DNA of 48,267 bases from the NCBI GenBank assembly GCA_900548205.1, contig URJS01000009.1:1-48267 (forward strand). Direction: 5' to 3'. The position numbers were made by a program, and so were the translations under genes. Source of the stretch: an uncultured Roseburia sp. (GTDB taxonomy: Bacteria > Bacillota > Clostridia > Lachnospirales > Lachnospiraceae). A model generated the notes under the pieces. The model worked only from the letters and a program-made list of their open reading frames with translations. It was not told the DNA's origin and did not search any database. The first letter of the stretch is position 1. Each line of letters starts with the position of its first letter. Shown piece after piece: positions 32,630 through 41,755 of the stretch.

Positions 32630-34315
32630 ATGGAAAAAAGAGAACAGACAAATTACAGATTTTACTTGTTGGATTCGCTGCAAAAGGTTTTGCCAAACCG
32701 CGAGCCGGTGCAGCTTTTGGAGGCGGAAAAGCATTTTTATGCCTTAAGAGGGGAAGTGCTTTCGTTTCAGCTTGCCTACACGATGGAGTATGACGGATGC
32801 GAGATCCCCATGCAGGAGGTGGAGCTTACAATCACATCGGGGCTTTTGGAGTGTCTGCAGGTGCAGAAGGAGGAGCTGGTTCCTTCCGGGCTTCCCGCCT
32901 ACCACGGACAGCTGGATGAACGGTATCTGTACCGGGATGCGTGTCTGTGTCCGGATCTGCTCGTGCCGCTGGAAGAAAACGTGATAAGACCGATCCCTTA
33001 TCAGTGGAGAGCGCTGTGGTTTACCGTGGATTTGCGGGGGCAGGAGAAGGCGGGAGATTTTCCGGTCGGGATCATCCTGAAAAAGGATGGAAAGGTGCTG
33101 TGGGAGGATACGCTCCATATCCATATACAAAAGGAGAGCCTCGCGGAACAAACGCTGATCCACACAGAGTGGTTTCATGCGGACTGTCTGGCGAATTATT
33201 ATCAGATTCCGGTGTTTTCCGAGCTTCACTGGAAGGCGGTCGCAAACTTTATGGAATGTGCCGCCTCACATGGGATCAATATGCTGCTGACCCCGATTTT
33301 TACTCCTCCGCTTGACACGAAGGAGGGCGGAGAGCGCACAACCGTCCAGCTCGTGGGCGTGGCGAAGGAGGGAGCGGCCTATACATTTGATTTTCACCTG
33401 CTGGAACGCTGGATCGACCTGTGCGTCGAAAAGGGGATCAAATATATTGAGATCTCCCACCTCTTTACGCAGTGGGGGGCGAAATATGCACCCAAGGTCA
33501 TAGTGTCGGAAAACGGAGTGCAAAAGAGAATGTTTGGCTGGGATACACCGGCTGTCGGCGGCGAGTACCAGAGGTTTTTAGAGCAGTTTCTTCCGGCGCT
33601 GAAAGCCTTTCTCAGAGAAAAGGGCGTATTTGAACATACATATTTTCATATTTCCGATGAACCGCACAGAGAGGAAAAGGAAACGTATGCGGCGGCAAAA
33701 AACAGTGTGAGGGAGCTGTTAAGCGACTGTAAGGTGATCGATGCGCTCAGCAGCTACGAGCTTTACGAGGAGGGGATCGTGGAGCGGCCCGTTGTCTGCA
33801 ACGATGAGATCCAGACCTTTATTGACGCGGGGGTAGAGAATCTTTGGACGTATTACTGCTGCGTGCAGGGGAAGGGCGTGAGCAATCGTTTTCTCGCGAT
33901 TCCGCCGGAGCGCATCCGGATTCTGGGCGTGCAGCTTTATCTGTATCAGATTGAGGGATTTCTTCACTGGGGCTTTAACTTTTACAATTCGCAGTATTCC
34001 CTGCGCCCGGTCAATCCCTATCTGATCACAGATGCGGACGGGGGATTTCCGTCGGGCGACCCGTTTGTCGTCTATCCGGCTGCGGATCATACGGCATACA
34101 CTTCCGTTCGGCTGGAGATTTTTGCGGAGGCGCTGCAGGACCTTCGCGCACTGCAAAGGCTGGAGGAAAAGACGGACCGGGCGTTTGTCATGGCGCTGAT
34201 CTATGAGGGTGTGGAGGGGACGATCACCTTTATGGATTATCCGGGGGACGCCGCCTATATCCGCAGTCTGCGTGAAAAAATATACCGGGAACTGGAAAGA
34301 AGAAGTGGGGAGTAG
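32630..34315 (+). CDS. DUF4091/GH123-like intracellular glycosidase
   Basis: 561 residues, no signal peptide, so probably cytoplasmic. An N-terminal beta-sandwich (about 1-170) precedes a TIM-barrel-like region. The motif HISDEP (Asp343-Glu344) corresponds to the catalytic Asp-Glu pair of GH123 N-acetyl-beta-galactosaminidases, which use substrate-assisted catalysis; DUF4091 is the C-terminal catalytic part of that family. A later ENLWTYYCCVQ segment, GFLHWGFNFYN and the NPYLITDADGGFPSGD stretch also fit. It starts 6 bases after the second permease. True substrate unknown; a hexosamine-containing host or plant glycan is a guess. Confidence 0.75.
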   Translation: MEKREQTNYRFYLLDSLQKVLPNREPVQLLEAEKHFYALRGEVLSFQLAYTMEYDGCEIPMQEVELTITSGLLECLQVQKEELVPSGLPAYHGQLDERYLYRDACLCPDLLVPLEENVIRPIPYQWRALWFTVDLRGQEKAGDFPVGIILKKDGKVLWEDTLHIHIQKESLAEQTLIHTEWFHADCLANYYQIPVFSELHWKAVANFMECAASHGINMLLTPIFTPPLDTKEGGERTTVQLVGVAKEGAAYTFDFHLLERWIDLCVEKGIKYIEISHLFTQWGAKYAPKVIVSENGVQKRMFGWDTPAVGGEYQRFLEQFLPALKAFLREKGVFEHTYFHISDEPHREEKETYAAAKNSVRELLSDCKVIDALSSYELYEEGIVERPVVCNDEIQTFIDAGVENLWTYYCCVQGKGVSNRFLAIPPERIRILGVQLYLYQIEGFLHWGFNFYNSQYSLRPVNPYLITDADGGFPSGDPFVVYPAADHTAYTSVRLEIFAEALQDLRALQRLEEKTDRAFVMALIYEGVEGTITFMDYPGDAAYIRSLREKIYRELERRSGE

Positions 34316-34363
34316 GGATTTAGAGCTTGAAAAATCTGATAGGATGTGAAAGGGGTATGAGCA

Positions 34364-36988
34364 ATGAAAAAGAAAATATGTATGGCATTGGCAATATGTA
34401 TGTTTCTGTCTGGAATACCTGCTTTTGAAAAGCAGGTAGAGGCGGCCAGTGCCAAGGCGGCAGACATTCGTGTGACTCAGGAGGAACTGGAGAATGCGAA
34501 AGCGTTAGAGAATTTTCAAAACATGGGCGTCAATTTTGAAATGTCATTTACCAGTGATGAAATGTGGCGGTCAGATGGAAACTGGATGGAACAAACCTAT
34601 GCAAACAGCGGAATTAAAATGATACGCTGGGGATATGATGCATGGGTGTTTGATTGGCAGGATGAAACGCCTCTGAATAGTAATTATCAGGGGGGAATGA
34701 ATACAAAAGATGCGCTGGGGACAAGAGGATTTCGGGAATTTGTCAAGTTTGCTTCCGAACATGGAATTGTTCCATTTGTGCATATTCCCTTTGAATCGTG
34801 GAATCATCAAAATGGAACTACGGTAGAGGAGAAAAAACAGGATCCAACCTACCAGAAGATTTTAAAATTGGCATCGAATATGGCGATCTACATGAAAGAG
34901 CAGGGAATTGAGGAGGCCTATTTCGATTTGGGAAATGAACCGGCGCAGGCGCCGAGCTGTCCATATGGAACCTTTACTCCCGAGGAGTACGGAAAAGCAT
35001 TTCCTGATTTTTACGAAGCCATTAAAGCTGTAAACCCTTCTTATAAATTGGTCATGCAGATTGAATCAACAGACCAATATAATAAAATAAAGCAGTATGC
35101 CATGAAAGATGGAAAATATTGTTTTGATGCGGTAGATAAGCACGTTTATAATAGCAATGGTGTTGGCTGGGAGGGATATTATAACAGAACAGACGATGAT
35201 GTATTTCATACGGATATTGTGGTAGATCCCGGAATAGAAAAAATAATGGGAGAATGTAATGTTCCGTGGCCCAATTTCCCGACATACAGTACGAACCTTG
35301 GAGCAGCCCTTTGTCTGGTAAACGGATTTGTAAAGCTTGCGCAGGATGACCAATACAGCAGCGTGATCATGTGGCCATCACAATGGTCAAGCGATGATAC
35401 GATGTACAATGCATTTAATCCTACTGGAAAATCCTTCGGGTGGTTCGATCAGAATGCATGGTATGACGGTAAAGAAACGAAACGTTTGAATGGTCCGGTT
35501 TTTGCAGAAATGATGACTCAGAAATTTGTTTTGTCGCATAAGGTGAATGCCGTTTCAGATAATGAAAAGGTGCGGGCATTTGCGTTTACCAATGAAGATA
35601 AATCTCAGCTGAACGTATTGATGATCAATAAAGAAAAGGATGATATGCAGGTACAGCTTGAGATTCCGGAACAATACAATAAAGTAAAAGCAGTGGCTTT
35701 AACAGGAGACAAGGATCAGCAGGGAACTGCCAATACGGATGAAACACCTGATTATCACGGTCATCTTAGCAATCGTGATGTAGTGGATGGAACGTACAGT
35801 GACAATATTCAATATGGAGAATGCGCTGTGGTTTATACTTTCTATACAGATCAGTCACAAGAGGCGCCGGGACAGTTTGAGGTGGTTGCTCCGAAAAATG
35901 GAGAGAGCGATGTCAGTTCTGCGGTCAATTTTGAATGGTCTGCGTCGGAGGGTGCGGAGGATTACGAAATTGTCGTATCGGAACATCCGGATTTAAGCAA
36001 TCCAATACGAAAGACAACAACAGGTGGTTTGACAAATTATCAAATGGCAGAAGATATGAAGCCGTCTACGGAATATTATTGGTCTGTGACCGCAATAAAT
36101 GCAGCCGGTGAAACAAAAATGGCGGGAGAAGTACATAAATTTGTTACTGTCAGGGAGCGTCATTTCGTTGACGATTCCGATGCGTCTGTCAGCTATAGCG
36201 GCACATGGAAGGAGCAGGCGTATTTAGGAAGCTTCGGAAGAAAGGATCACGGAACCGGGGAGGCTGGAAGTGTGATGACCATACAGTTTGAGGGAACACA
36301 GGCCATCTTATACGGAATCCGGGATAACTGGATCCGTAAGATTTCCGTGCAGGTAGACGACAAGGAGCCTGAGATCGTAGACCTCTACGAAAGCAGAGGC
36401 GAGCTGCAGTACAGAGCGGACGATCCGGCGCACTATAGCAGAGGAAAGGGTGAAACAGAGGATCAGAAAAAGGAAAGGCTGGATAGTATCCGCCCGACTC
36501 AGCAAGTGATATATGATACGGGAAAATTGTCAGACGAGAACAAAGAACATACCATCGTTATTAAGGTATTAGACGAGTATCATGAAAATGAAGATAAAGA
36601 AGCAAGTTCTTCATGGAGAGGATTTGAGTTTGATTACTATGAAGTGATCCGGCAGGGAGAAGCTCCGCTGAAGACGGCTGCCGAAGCTCCGCAGTTTGTA
36701 ACAGATATGCCTGCATCGAAAGAAGTGAAGCAGGGGGAAAGACTTGAGCTTACAGTGAAAGCTTCATCAACAGATGGAGGAGAGATCTCTTACGAATGGT
36801 ATAAGGATGGAAATTTGTTGGAGGGACAGACAGGGGAAACATTGGTTATAGATTCATTGAAAGCAAAAGATGCAGGACTCTATCAGGTAAGAGCAACAAA
36901 CAGCATCAATGATTCTATTACCAGAACGGCATTAGGCGGCAGTTGTAATGTTCAGATGAGCAATAACGCGAACGAAAAAAATAGATAA
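34364..36988 (+). CDS. Secreted modular clan GH-A-like glycosidase
   Basis: 874 residues. A signal peptide ends near AASA (about residue 30). The catalytic barrel (about 45-390) has the clan GH-A acid/base motif FDLGNEP (Glu192) and a candidate nucleophile in KIMGECNVPW (Glu297). A C-terminal beta-sandwich (about 395-495) completes a GH39/GH30-like fold. An FN3-like module (505-598), a galactose-binding-like module (about 600-765) and an Ig-like module (775-865, YEWYKDGNLLEGQTG, KDAGLYQVRATNS) follow. No sortase or S-layer anchor is seen. Exact GH family is not assigned. GAAAGGGG precedes the ATG, and the gene starts 48 bases after the GH123-like gene. Confidence 0.75.
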   Translation: MKKKICMALAICMFLSGIPAFEKQVEAASAKAADIRVTQEELENAKALENFQNMGVNFEMSFTSDEMWRSDGNWMEQTYANSGIKMIRWGYDAWVFDWQDETPLNSNYQGGMNTKDALGTRGFREFVKFASEHGIVPFVHIPFESWNHQNGTTVEEKKQDPTYQKILKLASNMAIYMKEQGIEEAYFDLGNEPAQAPSCPYGTFTPEEYGKAFPDFYEAIKAVNPSYKLVMQIESTDQYNKIKQYAMKDGKYCFDAVDKHVYNSNGVGWEGYYNRTDDDVFHTDIVVDPGIEKIMGECNVPWPNFPTYSTNLGAALCLVNGFVKLAQDDQYSSVIMWPSQWSSDDTMYNAFNPTGKSFGWFDQNAWYDGKETKRLNGPVFAEMMTQKFVLSHKVNAVSDNEKVRAFAFTNEDKSQLNVLMINKEKDDMQVQLEIPEQYNKVKAVALTGDKDQQGTANTDETPDYHGHLSNRDVVDGTYSDNIQYGECAVVYTFYTDQSQEAPGQFEVVAPKNGESDVSSAVNFEWSASEGAEDYEIVVSEHPDLSNPIRKTTTGGLTNYQMAEDMKPSTEYYWSVTAINAAGETKMAGEVHKFVTVRERHFVDDSDASVSYSGTWKEQAYLGSFGRKDHGTGEAGSVMTIQFEGTQAILYGIRDNWIRKISVQVDDKEPEIVDLYESRGELQYRADDPAHYSRGKGETEDQKKERLDSIRPTQQVIYDTGKLSDENKEHTIVIKVLDEYHENEDKEASSSWRGFEFDYYEVIRQGEAPLKTAAEAPQFVTDMPASKEVKQGERLELTVKASSTDGGEISYEWYKDGNLLEGQTGETLVIDSLKAKDAGLYQVRATNSINDSITRTALGGSCNVQMSNNANEKNR

Positions 36989-37016
36989 AAGGTCTGTTTG
37001 GCAATTAGCTATTATA

Positions 37017-37080
37017 AGCAGGAAAAAGGAGCGAAAGCTCCTTTTTCCTGCTTTATAGAAAGCTCCGTTCCCTATAAAGC
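37017..37080. terminator. Two overlapping hairpins between convergent genes
   Basis: AGCAGGAAAAAGGAGC (37017-37032) pairs perfectly over 16 bases with 37037-37052 around a GAAA loop. GCTTTATAG (37050-37058) pairs with CTATAAAGC (37072-37080). The two stems share 37050-37052, so they cannot fully form together. They lie between the secreted glycosidase and the minus-strand uracil permease and probably end transcription from both sides. Confidence 0.75.
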
Positions 37081-37112
37081 AAAAACCTCCGGGGGATCGC
37101 ACTGCGGCGGGG

Positions 37113-38519
37113 CTATGCCTCGTCATCCCCATAGCTGGTATCCTCATGCAGATTTGGTTTCATATCGAGTCCGCGGTTGGCGTCGACATTTAAGTCCTTG
37201 CCGAAATGGTAATCGTTTCCGGGAAGGACAGCGTTTAAGAGGATGCCGACGATGGCTGCGATCGCAAGTGAAGTCAGCGTGATCGGTGTGCCTGCAGCCG
37301 TGAAGGTCAGTCCGTCCGCGAAGCCGAGACCGCAGACAAAGATGACGCCGGCGATGATCAGGTTTCTGGATTTCGTGAAATCTACATGGTTCTCCACGAC
37401 ATTGCGGACGCCGATCGCGGAGATCATACCATAGAGCATAAAGCTGACGCCGCCGATAATGGCGGAGGGCATTGAGCCGATCACCGCAGACATTTTTGGA
37501 ATAAAGCTGAGAAAAATGGCGTAGCAGGCTGCGATGCGGATAACTCTTGGGTCGTGAACCCTGCTTAATTCCAGCACGCCCGTATTTTCCCCGTAAGTCG
37601 TGTTGGCAGGACCGCCGACAAGTGCGGAGAGCGAGGTGGCAAGTCCGTCGCCGATCAGCGTGCGGTGAAGTCCCGGATTTTCAATAAAGTTTTTTCCGAC
37701 AGTCGCGGAGATCGCGGACATATCGCCGATATGCTCCATCATGGTCGCAAGCGCGATCGGAGCCATGACAAGAATCGCGGAAATATCGAATTTGCACAGA
37801 GAAAACTCCGGGACACCCACCCATGCGGAACTGCTGATCGATGCGAAATCAAGGATCGCAGAGCCGTCCGCATTCGTCATGCCAAGCGCATGAAAGATGA
37901 GCGCGGCGCAGTAGGAAATAATGACACCCATGAGGATCGGGATGATTTTAAACATTCCCTTACCCCAGATATTGAAAATAATAATGGTTCCGAGTGCGAT
38001 CAGCGCGAGCAGCCAGTTGGTGGAGGCGTTACTGATTGCAGAGCCTGCAAGGCTTAAGCCGATGCAGATGATGATCGGTCCGGTCACGACCGGAGGCAGA
38101 AAGCGCATGACCTTTTTCACACCGACCAGCTTGATGATCAGCGCAAGGATCAGATATAAAAGTCCGGCAACGACAATACCGCCGCAGGCATAGGAAAGCT
38201 TGTCCGCGTTGGACATATCTGCAAACACACCTTCATCCATATTGGCAATCGTGGCAAAGCCGCCGAGAAATGCGAAGGATGAACCGAGGAATGCCGGTAT
38301 CTGAAATTTGGAGCAAAGGTGGAAAAAGAGAGTTCCAAGTCCCGCGCAGATCAGAGTAACCTGCACATGGAGCACATCTTCCCCGAAATAGCTGTTGACA
38401 AGAATCGGCACCAGGATCGTAGCGCCGAACATGGCAAACATGTGCTGTAAGCCTAAAATTAACATTTTGGGAACGCCGAGTTTGCGGGCGTCACGGATGA
38501 TTCCGTTATTTTCATTCAT
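37113..38519 (-). CDS. uraA: Uracil permease, NCS2 family
   Basis: 468 residues, about 12-14 membrane helices; proton-coupled uptake of uracil (possibly xanthine). Recognisable segments: LGLQHMFAMFGATILVPILV near the start, IPAFLGSSFAFLGGFATIAN, VVTGPIIICIGLSLAGSA, ATMMEHIGDMSAISATVG and GPANTTYGENTGVLELSRVH, the NCS2 signature. GGAGGA lies 5 bases before the ATG. It is a single-gene unit; no pyrR-like leader was recognised, though a short palindrome is present upstream. Confidence 0.93.
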   Translation of the reverse strand: MNENNGIIRDARKLGVPKMLILGLQHMFAMFGATILVPILVNSYFGEDVLHVQVTLICAGLGTLFFHLCSKFQIPAFLGSSFAFLGGFATIANMDEGVFADMSNADKLSYACGGIVVAGLLYLILALIIKLVGVKKVMRFLPPVVTGPIIICIGLSLAGSAISNASTNWLLALIALGTIIIFNIWGKGMFKIIPILMGVIISYCAALIFHALGMTNADGSAILDFASISSSAWVGVPEFSLCKFDISAILVMAPIALATMMEHIGDMSAISATVGKNFIENPGLHRTLIGDGLATSLSALVGGPANTTYGENTGVLELSRVHDPRVIRIAACYAIFLSFIPKMSAVIGSMPSAIIGGVSFMLYGMISAIGVRNVVENHVDFTKSRNLIIAGVIFVCGLGFADGLTFTAAGTPITLTSLAIAAIVGILLNAVLPGNDYHFGKDLNVDANRGLDMKPNLHEDTSYGDDEA

Positions 38520-38543
38520 AAAAGTCCTCCATTCCGAAGCGAT

Positions 38544-38557
38544 GTTTCACACGAAAC
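38544..38557. promoter_or_regulatory. Short inverted repeat upstream of uraA
   Basis: GTTTCACACGAAAC forms 5-base arms around ACAC, between the uraA promoter and its ribosome binding site. It could be an operator or a small leader hairpin; no regulator is assigned. Confidence 0.3.
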
Positions 38558-38583
38558 GCCTCCTGTAAAAAAATTTCCGGTAC

Positions 38584-38592
38584 ATTATAGCA
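38584..38592 (-). promoter_or_regulatory. Extended -10 promoter of uraA
   Basis: On the minus strand TGCTATAAT (38592-38584), an extended -10 element, about 65 bases before the start codon. No good -35 is seen at 16-18 bases. Confidence 0.55.
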
Positions 38593-38627
38593 CAGAAAAC
38601 GCCATTGTGCGCGTCTTTTTCTAAGGC

Positions 38628-38657
38628 TTTACAAGAAGCGGCAAAAAAGGGTATACT
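38628..38657 (+). promoter_or_regulatory. Promoter of the DUF2752 gene
   Basis: TTTACA (38628-38633), an 18-base spacer, and TATACT (38652-38657), divergent from the uraA promoter. Confidence 0.6.
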
Positions 38658-38684
38658 CTTGGAAGAAAAATGGGGAGAAAAATC

Positions 38685-39116
38685 ATGTGGAAAAAAGACG
38701 AAAAAAGTGAGACAGGGCTTTATATTGCCGGATGGTGCATGCTTGCAGCATTTGTGCTGCTTGTGATTTTTCTGCGCGCGACGGGTATGAGATTGTCACA
38801 GCTGCTAGGACCGTGCATGATCCATACATTCACGGGCTATTATTGTCCGGGCTGTGGGGGGACGAGAGCAGTTCGTGCGCTTTTTGCGGGTGATCTGCTT
38901 GGCTCCTTCCGCTATCACCCGGTGGTTTTGTACATAGCGGTATTTGGGACATGGTTTATGATAAGTCAGACCGTGCAGCGGCTTTCGCGCGGGAAAATCA
39001 GGATCGCCATGCATTTCCGTCCGGGGTATCTGTGGGTCGCGCTTGGCTTGATCGCTGCAAATTTTCTGATCAAAAATCTGGCTCTGCTCATTTTTCATGT
39101 CGATTTAATGGCGTGA
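38685..39116 (+). CDS. DUF2752 membrane protein
   Basis: 143 residues with three membrane helices. The signature YYCPGCGGTRAVRALFAGD, with two Cys in a CxxC pair, and YHPVVLYIAVFG are typical of the DUF2752 family, whose function is unknown. The ATG at 38685 is preferred over 38670 because GGGGAGA lies 6 bases before it. It lies about 90 bases before tex, with no terminator seen between them, so the two may be co-transcribed. Confidence 0.8.
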   Translation: MWKKDEKSETGLYIAGWCMLAAFVLLVIFLRATGMRLSQLLGPCMIHTFTGYYCPGCGGTRAVRALFAGDLLGSFRYHPVVLYIAVFGTWFMISQTVQRLSRGKIRIAMHFRPGYLWVALGLIAANFLIKNLALLIFHVDLMA

Positions 39117-39207
39117 GAAATGCTTGAGATTCTGCACGAGCTTGGATATAATGAGAGCATTGGCTTGTGCAGGCTGTCCTGCCGAAAAGAAGAAAAGAGG
39201 AACAAAG

Positions 39208-41349
39208 ATGGATATTATTGCAAAGATTTCAGAGGAGCTTGGGATCAAAAAGCAGCAGACAGAAGCTGCCGTAAAGCTGATCGATGAGGGGAATACGATT
39301 CCCTTTATAGCGCGCTATCGAAAAGAAGCGACGGGAGCGCTTGGGGATGAGGCGCTGCGGGATCTGTTTGAACGGCTGGGCTATCTGCGGAATTTAGAGG
39401 AGCGCAAGGAAACGGTGCTTGCAAGCATCCGGGAGCAGGGAGCGCTCACAGAGGAGCTTGCGGCACAGCTTGCTGCTGCGGAAACGATGGTCGTGGTGGA
39501 GGATCTATACCGCCCGTATAAGCCCAAGCGCAGAACGCGAGCGACGATCGCGAAGGAAAAGGGCCTAGAGCCGCTTGCCGACATCATTTCACTGCAGGTG
39601 CTAAAAACGCCGCTTGCAGGGGAGGCGGAAAAATTTATTGATGCCGATAAGGGTGTTACGACGGCGGACGAAGCGCTTGCCGGAGCATGTGATATTCTTG
39701 CGGAGCGTATTTCGGATGAAGCCGACTACCGCAGCAGGATTCGCGAGATGACGATGAAAAAGGGACGGATTGTTTCTGCTGCGAAGGATGAGAAGGCGGA
39801 ATCCGTGTACGAGATGTATTATGCGTTTGACGAGCCTGTGGCAAAGCTGGCAGGTCACCGGATCCTTGCACTAAACCGAGGGGAGAATGAGAAATTTTTG
39901 ACCGTCAGGGTAGAAGCGCCGGAGGATGAGGTTCTCCGTTATTTGGAAAGACAGGTGATTGTGCGTGATAATCCACAGACGGCAGACGTTTTAAAAGAAG
40001 TCGTGTCAGATGCCTATGACAGATTGATCGCGCCCGCGATCGAACGGGAAATCCGCAGTGAGCTGACAGAGCGCGCGGAGGACGGCGCTATCAGAGTTTT
40101 TGGCAAGAATTTAGAGCAGCTTCTGATGCAGCCGCCGATCGCCGGACAGGTGGTGTTAGGCTGGGATCCGGCATTCCGTACGGGGTGCAAGCTTGCAGTT
40201 GTCGACCCCACCGGAAAGGTGCTCGATACGACGGTGATCTATCCGACCCCTCCGCAGAATAAGGTGGAGGAGGCAAAGGCAGTCTTAAAAAAGCTGATTT
40301 CTAAATATCACATTACGCTGATCTCGCTTGGAAACGGAACGGCGTCAAGAGAATCCGAGCAGATTATCGTAGAGCTTCTGAAAGAATTGCCGATGAAGGT
40401 GCAGTATATCATTGTCAATGAAGCGGGCGCTTCGGTATATTCCGCGAGCAAGCTTGCGACAGAGGAATTTCCGAACTTTGACGTTGGGCAGCGCAGTGCG
40501 GCCTCTATGGCAAGGCGTCTGCAGGACCCGCTGGCGGAGCTTGTAAAGATTGATCCAAAATCGATCGGCGTGGGGCAGTACCAGCATGATATGAATCAGA
40601 AGAAATTAAGTGAGGCGCTGGGCGGCGTAGTGGAGGATTGTGTGAACAAGGTCGGCGTAGACTTAAATACGGCGTCCGCATCACTTCTGGAATATATTTC
40701 CGGAGTTAGCAAGGCGGTTGCGAAAAATATCGTGGCATACCGTGAGGCAAACGGGCGTTTTGTATCGCGGAATCAGTTGCTGAAGGTGGCTAAGCTGGGA
40801 CCAAAAGCTTATGAGCAGTGTGCCGGATTTTTGCGGATCACAGGCGGTGAGAATCCTCTGGATGCCACCGGGGTACACCCGGAAAGCTACGCGGCGACCG
40901 GACAATTGCTGGAGCGTCTGGGCTACTCTCTTGCGGATATTAGGGAGCGACGCGCACAGGATCTTGCAAAAAAGGTTTCTGATTATAAAAAGCTTGCGAA
41001 AGAGCTTGGCGTGGGAGAAATGACATTGCGGGATATTGTAAAGGAGCTGGAAAAACCGGCGCGCGACCCGCGTGACGATATGCCAAAGCCGATTTTAAGA
41101 AGTGATGTTCTTGAGATGAAGGACCTAACGCCCGGCATGACCTTAAAAGGAACGGTACGCAATGTCATCGATTTCGGCGCGTTTGTCGATATAGGCGTTC
41201 ATCAGGACGGTCTCGTACATATTTCCCAGATGTGCGACAAGTTTATCAAACATCCGCTTGAGGTAGTCAGCGTCGGCGATATTGTTGAGGTAAAGGTCAT
41301 GAGCGTTGATTTAAAAAAGCAGCGCATTCAGCTGACAATGAAGCTTTAA
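39208..41349 (+). CDS. tex: Tex-family RNA-binding transcription accessory protein
   Basis: 713 residues, normal for Tex. The N-terminal helical part contains EGNTIPFIARYRKEATGALG; a YqgF/RNase H-like domain follows (VLGWDPAFRTGCKLAVVD, LISLGNGTASRESEQ). Helix-hairpin-helix segments lie near ISGVSKAVAKNIVAYREANG. A C-terminal S1 domain (about 640-712) has GTVRNVIDFGAFVDIGVHQD and GLVHISQM. Tex proteins bind nucleic acid and the transcription machinery. The ATG at 39208 follows AAAGAGG; an upstream in-frame ATG-like start at 39124 lacks a good site. Confidence 0.95.
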   Translation: MDIIAKISEELGIKKQQTEAAVKLIDEGNTIPFIARYRKEATGALGDEALRDLFERLGYLRNLEERKETVLASIREQGALTEELAAQLAAAETMVVVEDLYRPYKPKRRTRATIAKEKGLEPLADIISLQVLKTPLAGEAEKFIDADKGVTTADEALAGACDILAERISDEADYRSRIREMTMKKGRIVSAAKDEKAESVYEMYYAFDEPVAKLAGHRILALNRGENEKFLTVRVEAPEDEVLRYLERQVIVRDNPQTADVLKEVVSDAYDRLIAPAIEREIRSELTERAEDGAIRVFGKNLEQLLMQPPIAGQVVLGWDPAFRTGCKLAVVDPTGKVLDTTVIYPTPPQNKVEEAKAVLKKLISKYHITLISLGNGTASRESEQIIVELLKELPMKVQYIIVNEAGASVYSASKLATEEFPNFDVGQRSAASMARRLQDPLAELVKIDPKSIGVGQYQHDMNQKKLSEALGGVVEDCVNKVGVDLNTASASLLEYISGVSKAVAKNIVAYREANGRFVSRNQLLKVAKLGPKAYEQCAGFLRITGGENPLDATGVHPESYAATGQLLERLGYSLADIRERRAQDLAKKVSDYKKLAKELGVGEMTLRDIVKELEKPARDPRDDMPKPILRSDVLEMKDLTPGMTLKGTVRNVIDFGAFVDIGVHQDGLVHISQMCDKFIKHPLEVVSVGDIVEVKVMSVDLKKQRIQLTMKL

Positions 41350-41366
41350 AAATTCGTAGTTTTTTG

Positions 41367-41395
41367 TTGACAGACAAAGAAAAAGCGCATAAAAT
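41367..41395 (+). promoter_or_regulatory. Promoter of the FMN riboswitch-ribU unit
   Basis: Perfect -35 TTGACA (41367-41372), a 17-base spacer, and TAAAAT (41390-41395). The RNA would start just before the riboswitch. Confidence 0.8.
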
Positions 41396-41416
41396 GAAAA
41401 TATAAAAAATAAGGAA

Positions 41417-41567
41417 TTCTTCGGGGCAGGGTGATATGAGTGATTCATAGATTCCCGACCGACGGTGATTCCGGTCGTTAGGACCGGAAAGTCCGTGAGC
41501 TGCCTAAGCGGCGGTTGATCCGGTGTGAATCCGGAACCGACAGTATAGTCTGGATGAGAGAAGAAGG
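41417..41567 (+). promoter_or_regulatory. FMN riboswitch (RFN element)
   Basis: The conserved RFN blocks are present in order: TTCGGGGCAGGGTG, ATTCCCGACCGACGGTGA, AAGTCCGTGAGC, TGATCCGGTGTGAATCCGGA, ACCGACAGT and AGTCTGGATGAGAGAAGAAG. This aptamer binds flavin mononucleotide and is known to switch off riboflavin genes when FMN is plentiful. It precedes a riboflavin transporter gene and a terminator hairpin, so control is most likely by transcription termination. Confidence 0.96.
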
Positions 41568-41616
41568 CGTATAAGATGCATTGGCGTGACTGCTGATGCG
41601 TACCATTGCGTTTCAT

Positions 41617-41645
41617 GCCCCCGGAGATTGCTCCGGGGGTTTTTC
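41617..41645 (+). terminator. Terminator of the FMN riboswitch
   Basis: CCCCCGGAG, loop ATTG, CTCCGGGGG, then TTTTT. It lies between the aptamer and ribU and is the probable expression platform. Confidence 0.85.
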
Positions 41646-41755
41646 TGTGACAGAGGTATTCTGCCGAATGATCTCTTTTGGGATGCGCAGGAACATCTTT
41701 ATGCAAGCATAGCTCAAATACAAGGATTCCGTAAAGAGAAAAGGAGAAAAAGTAT

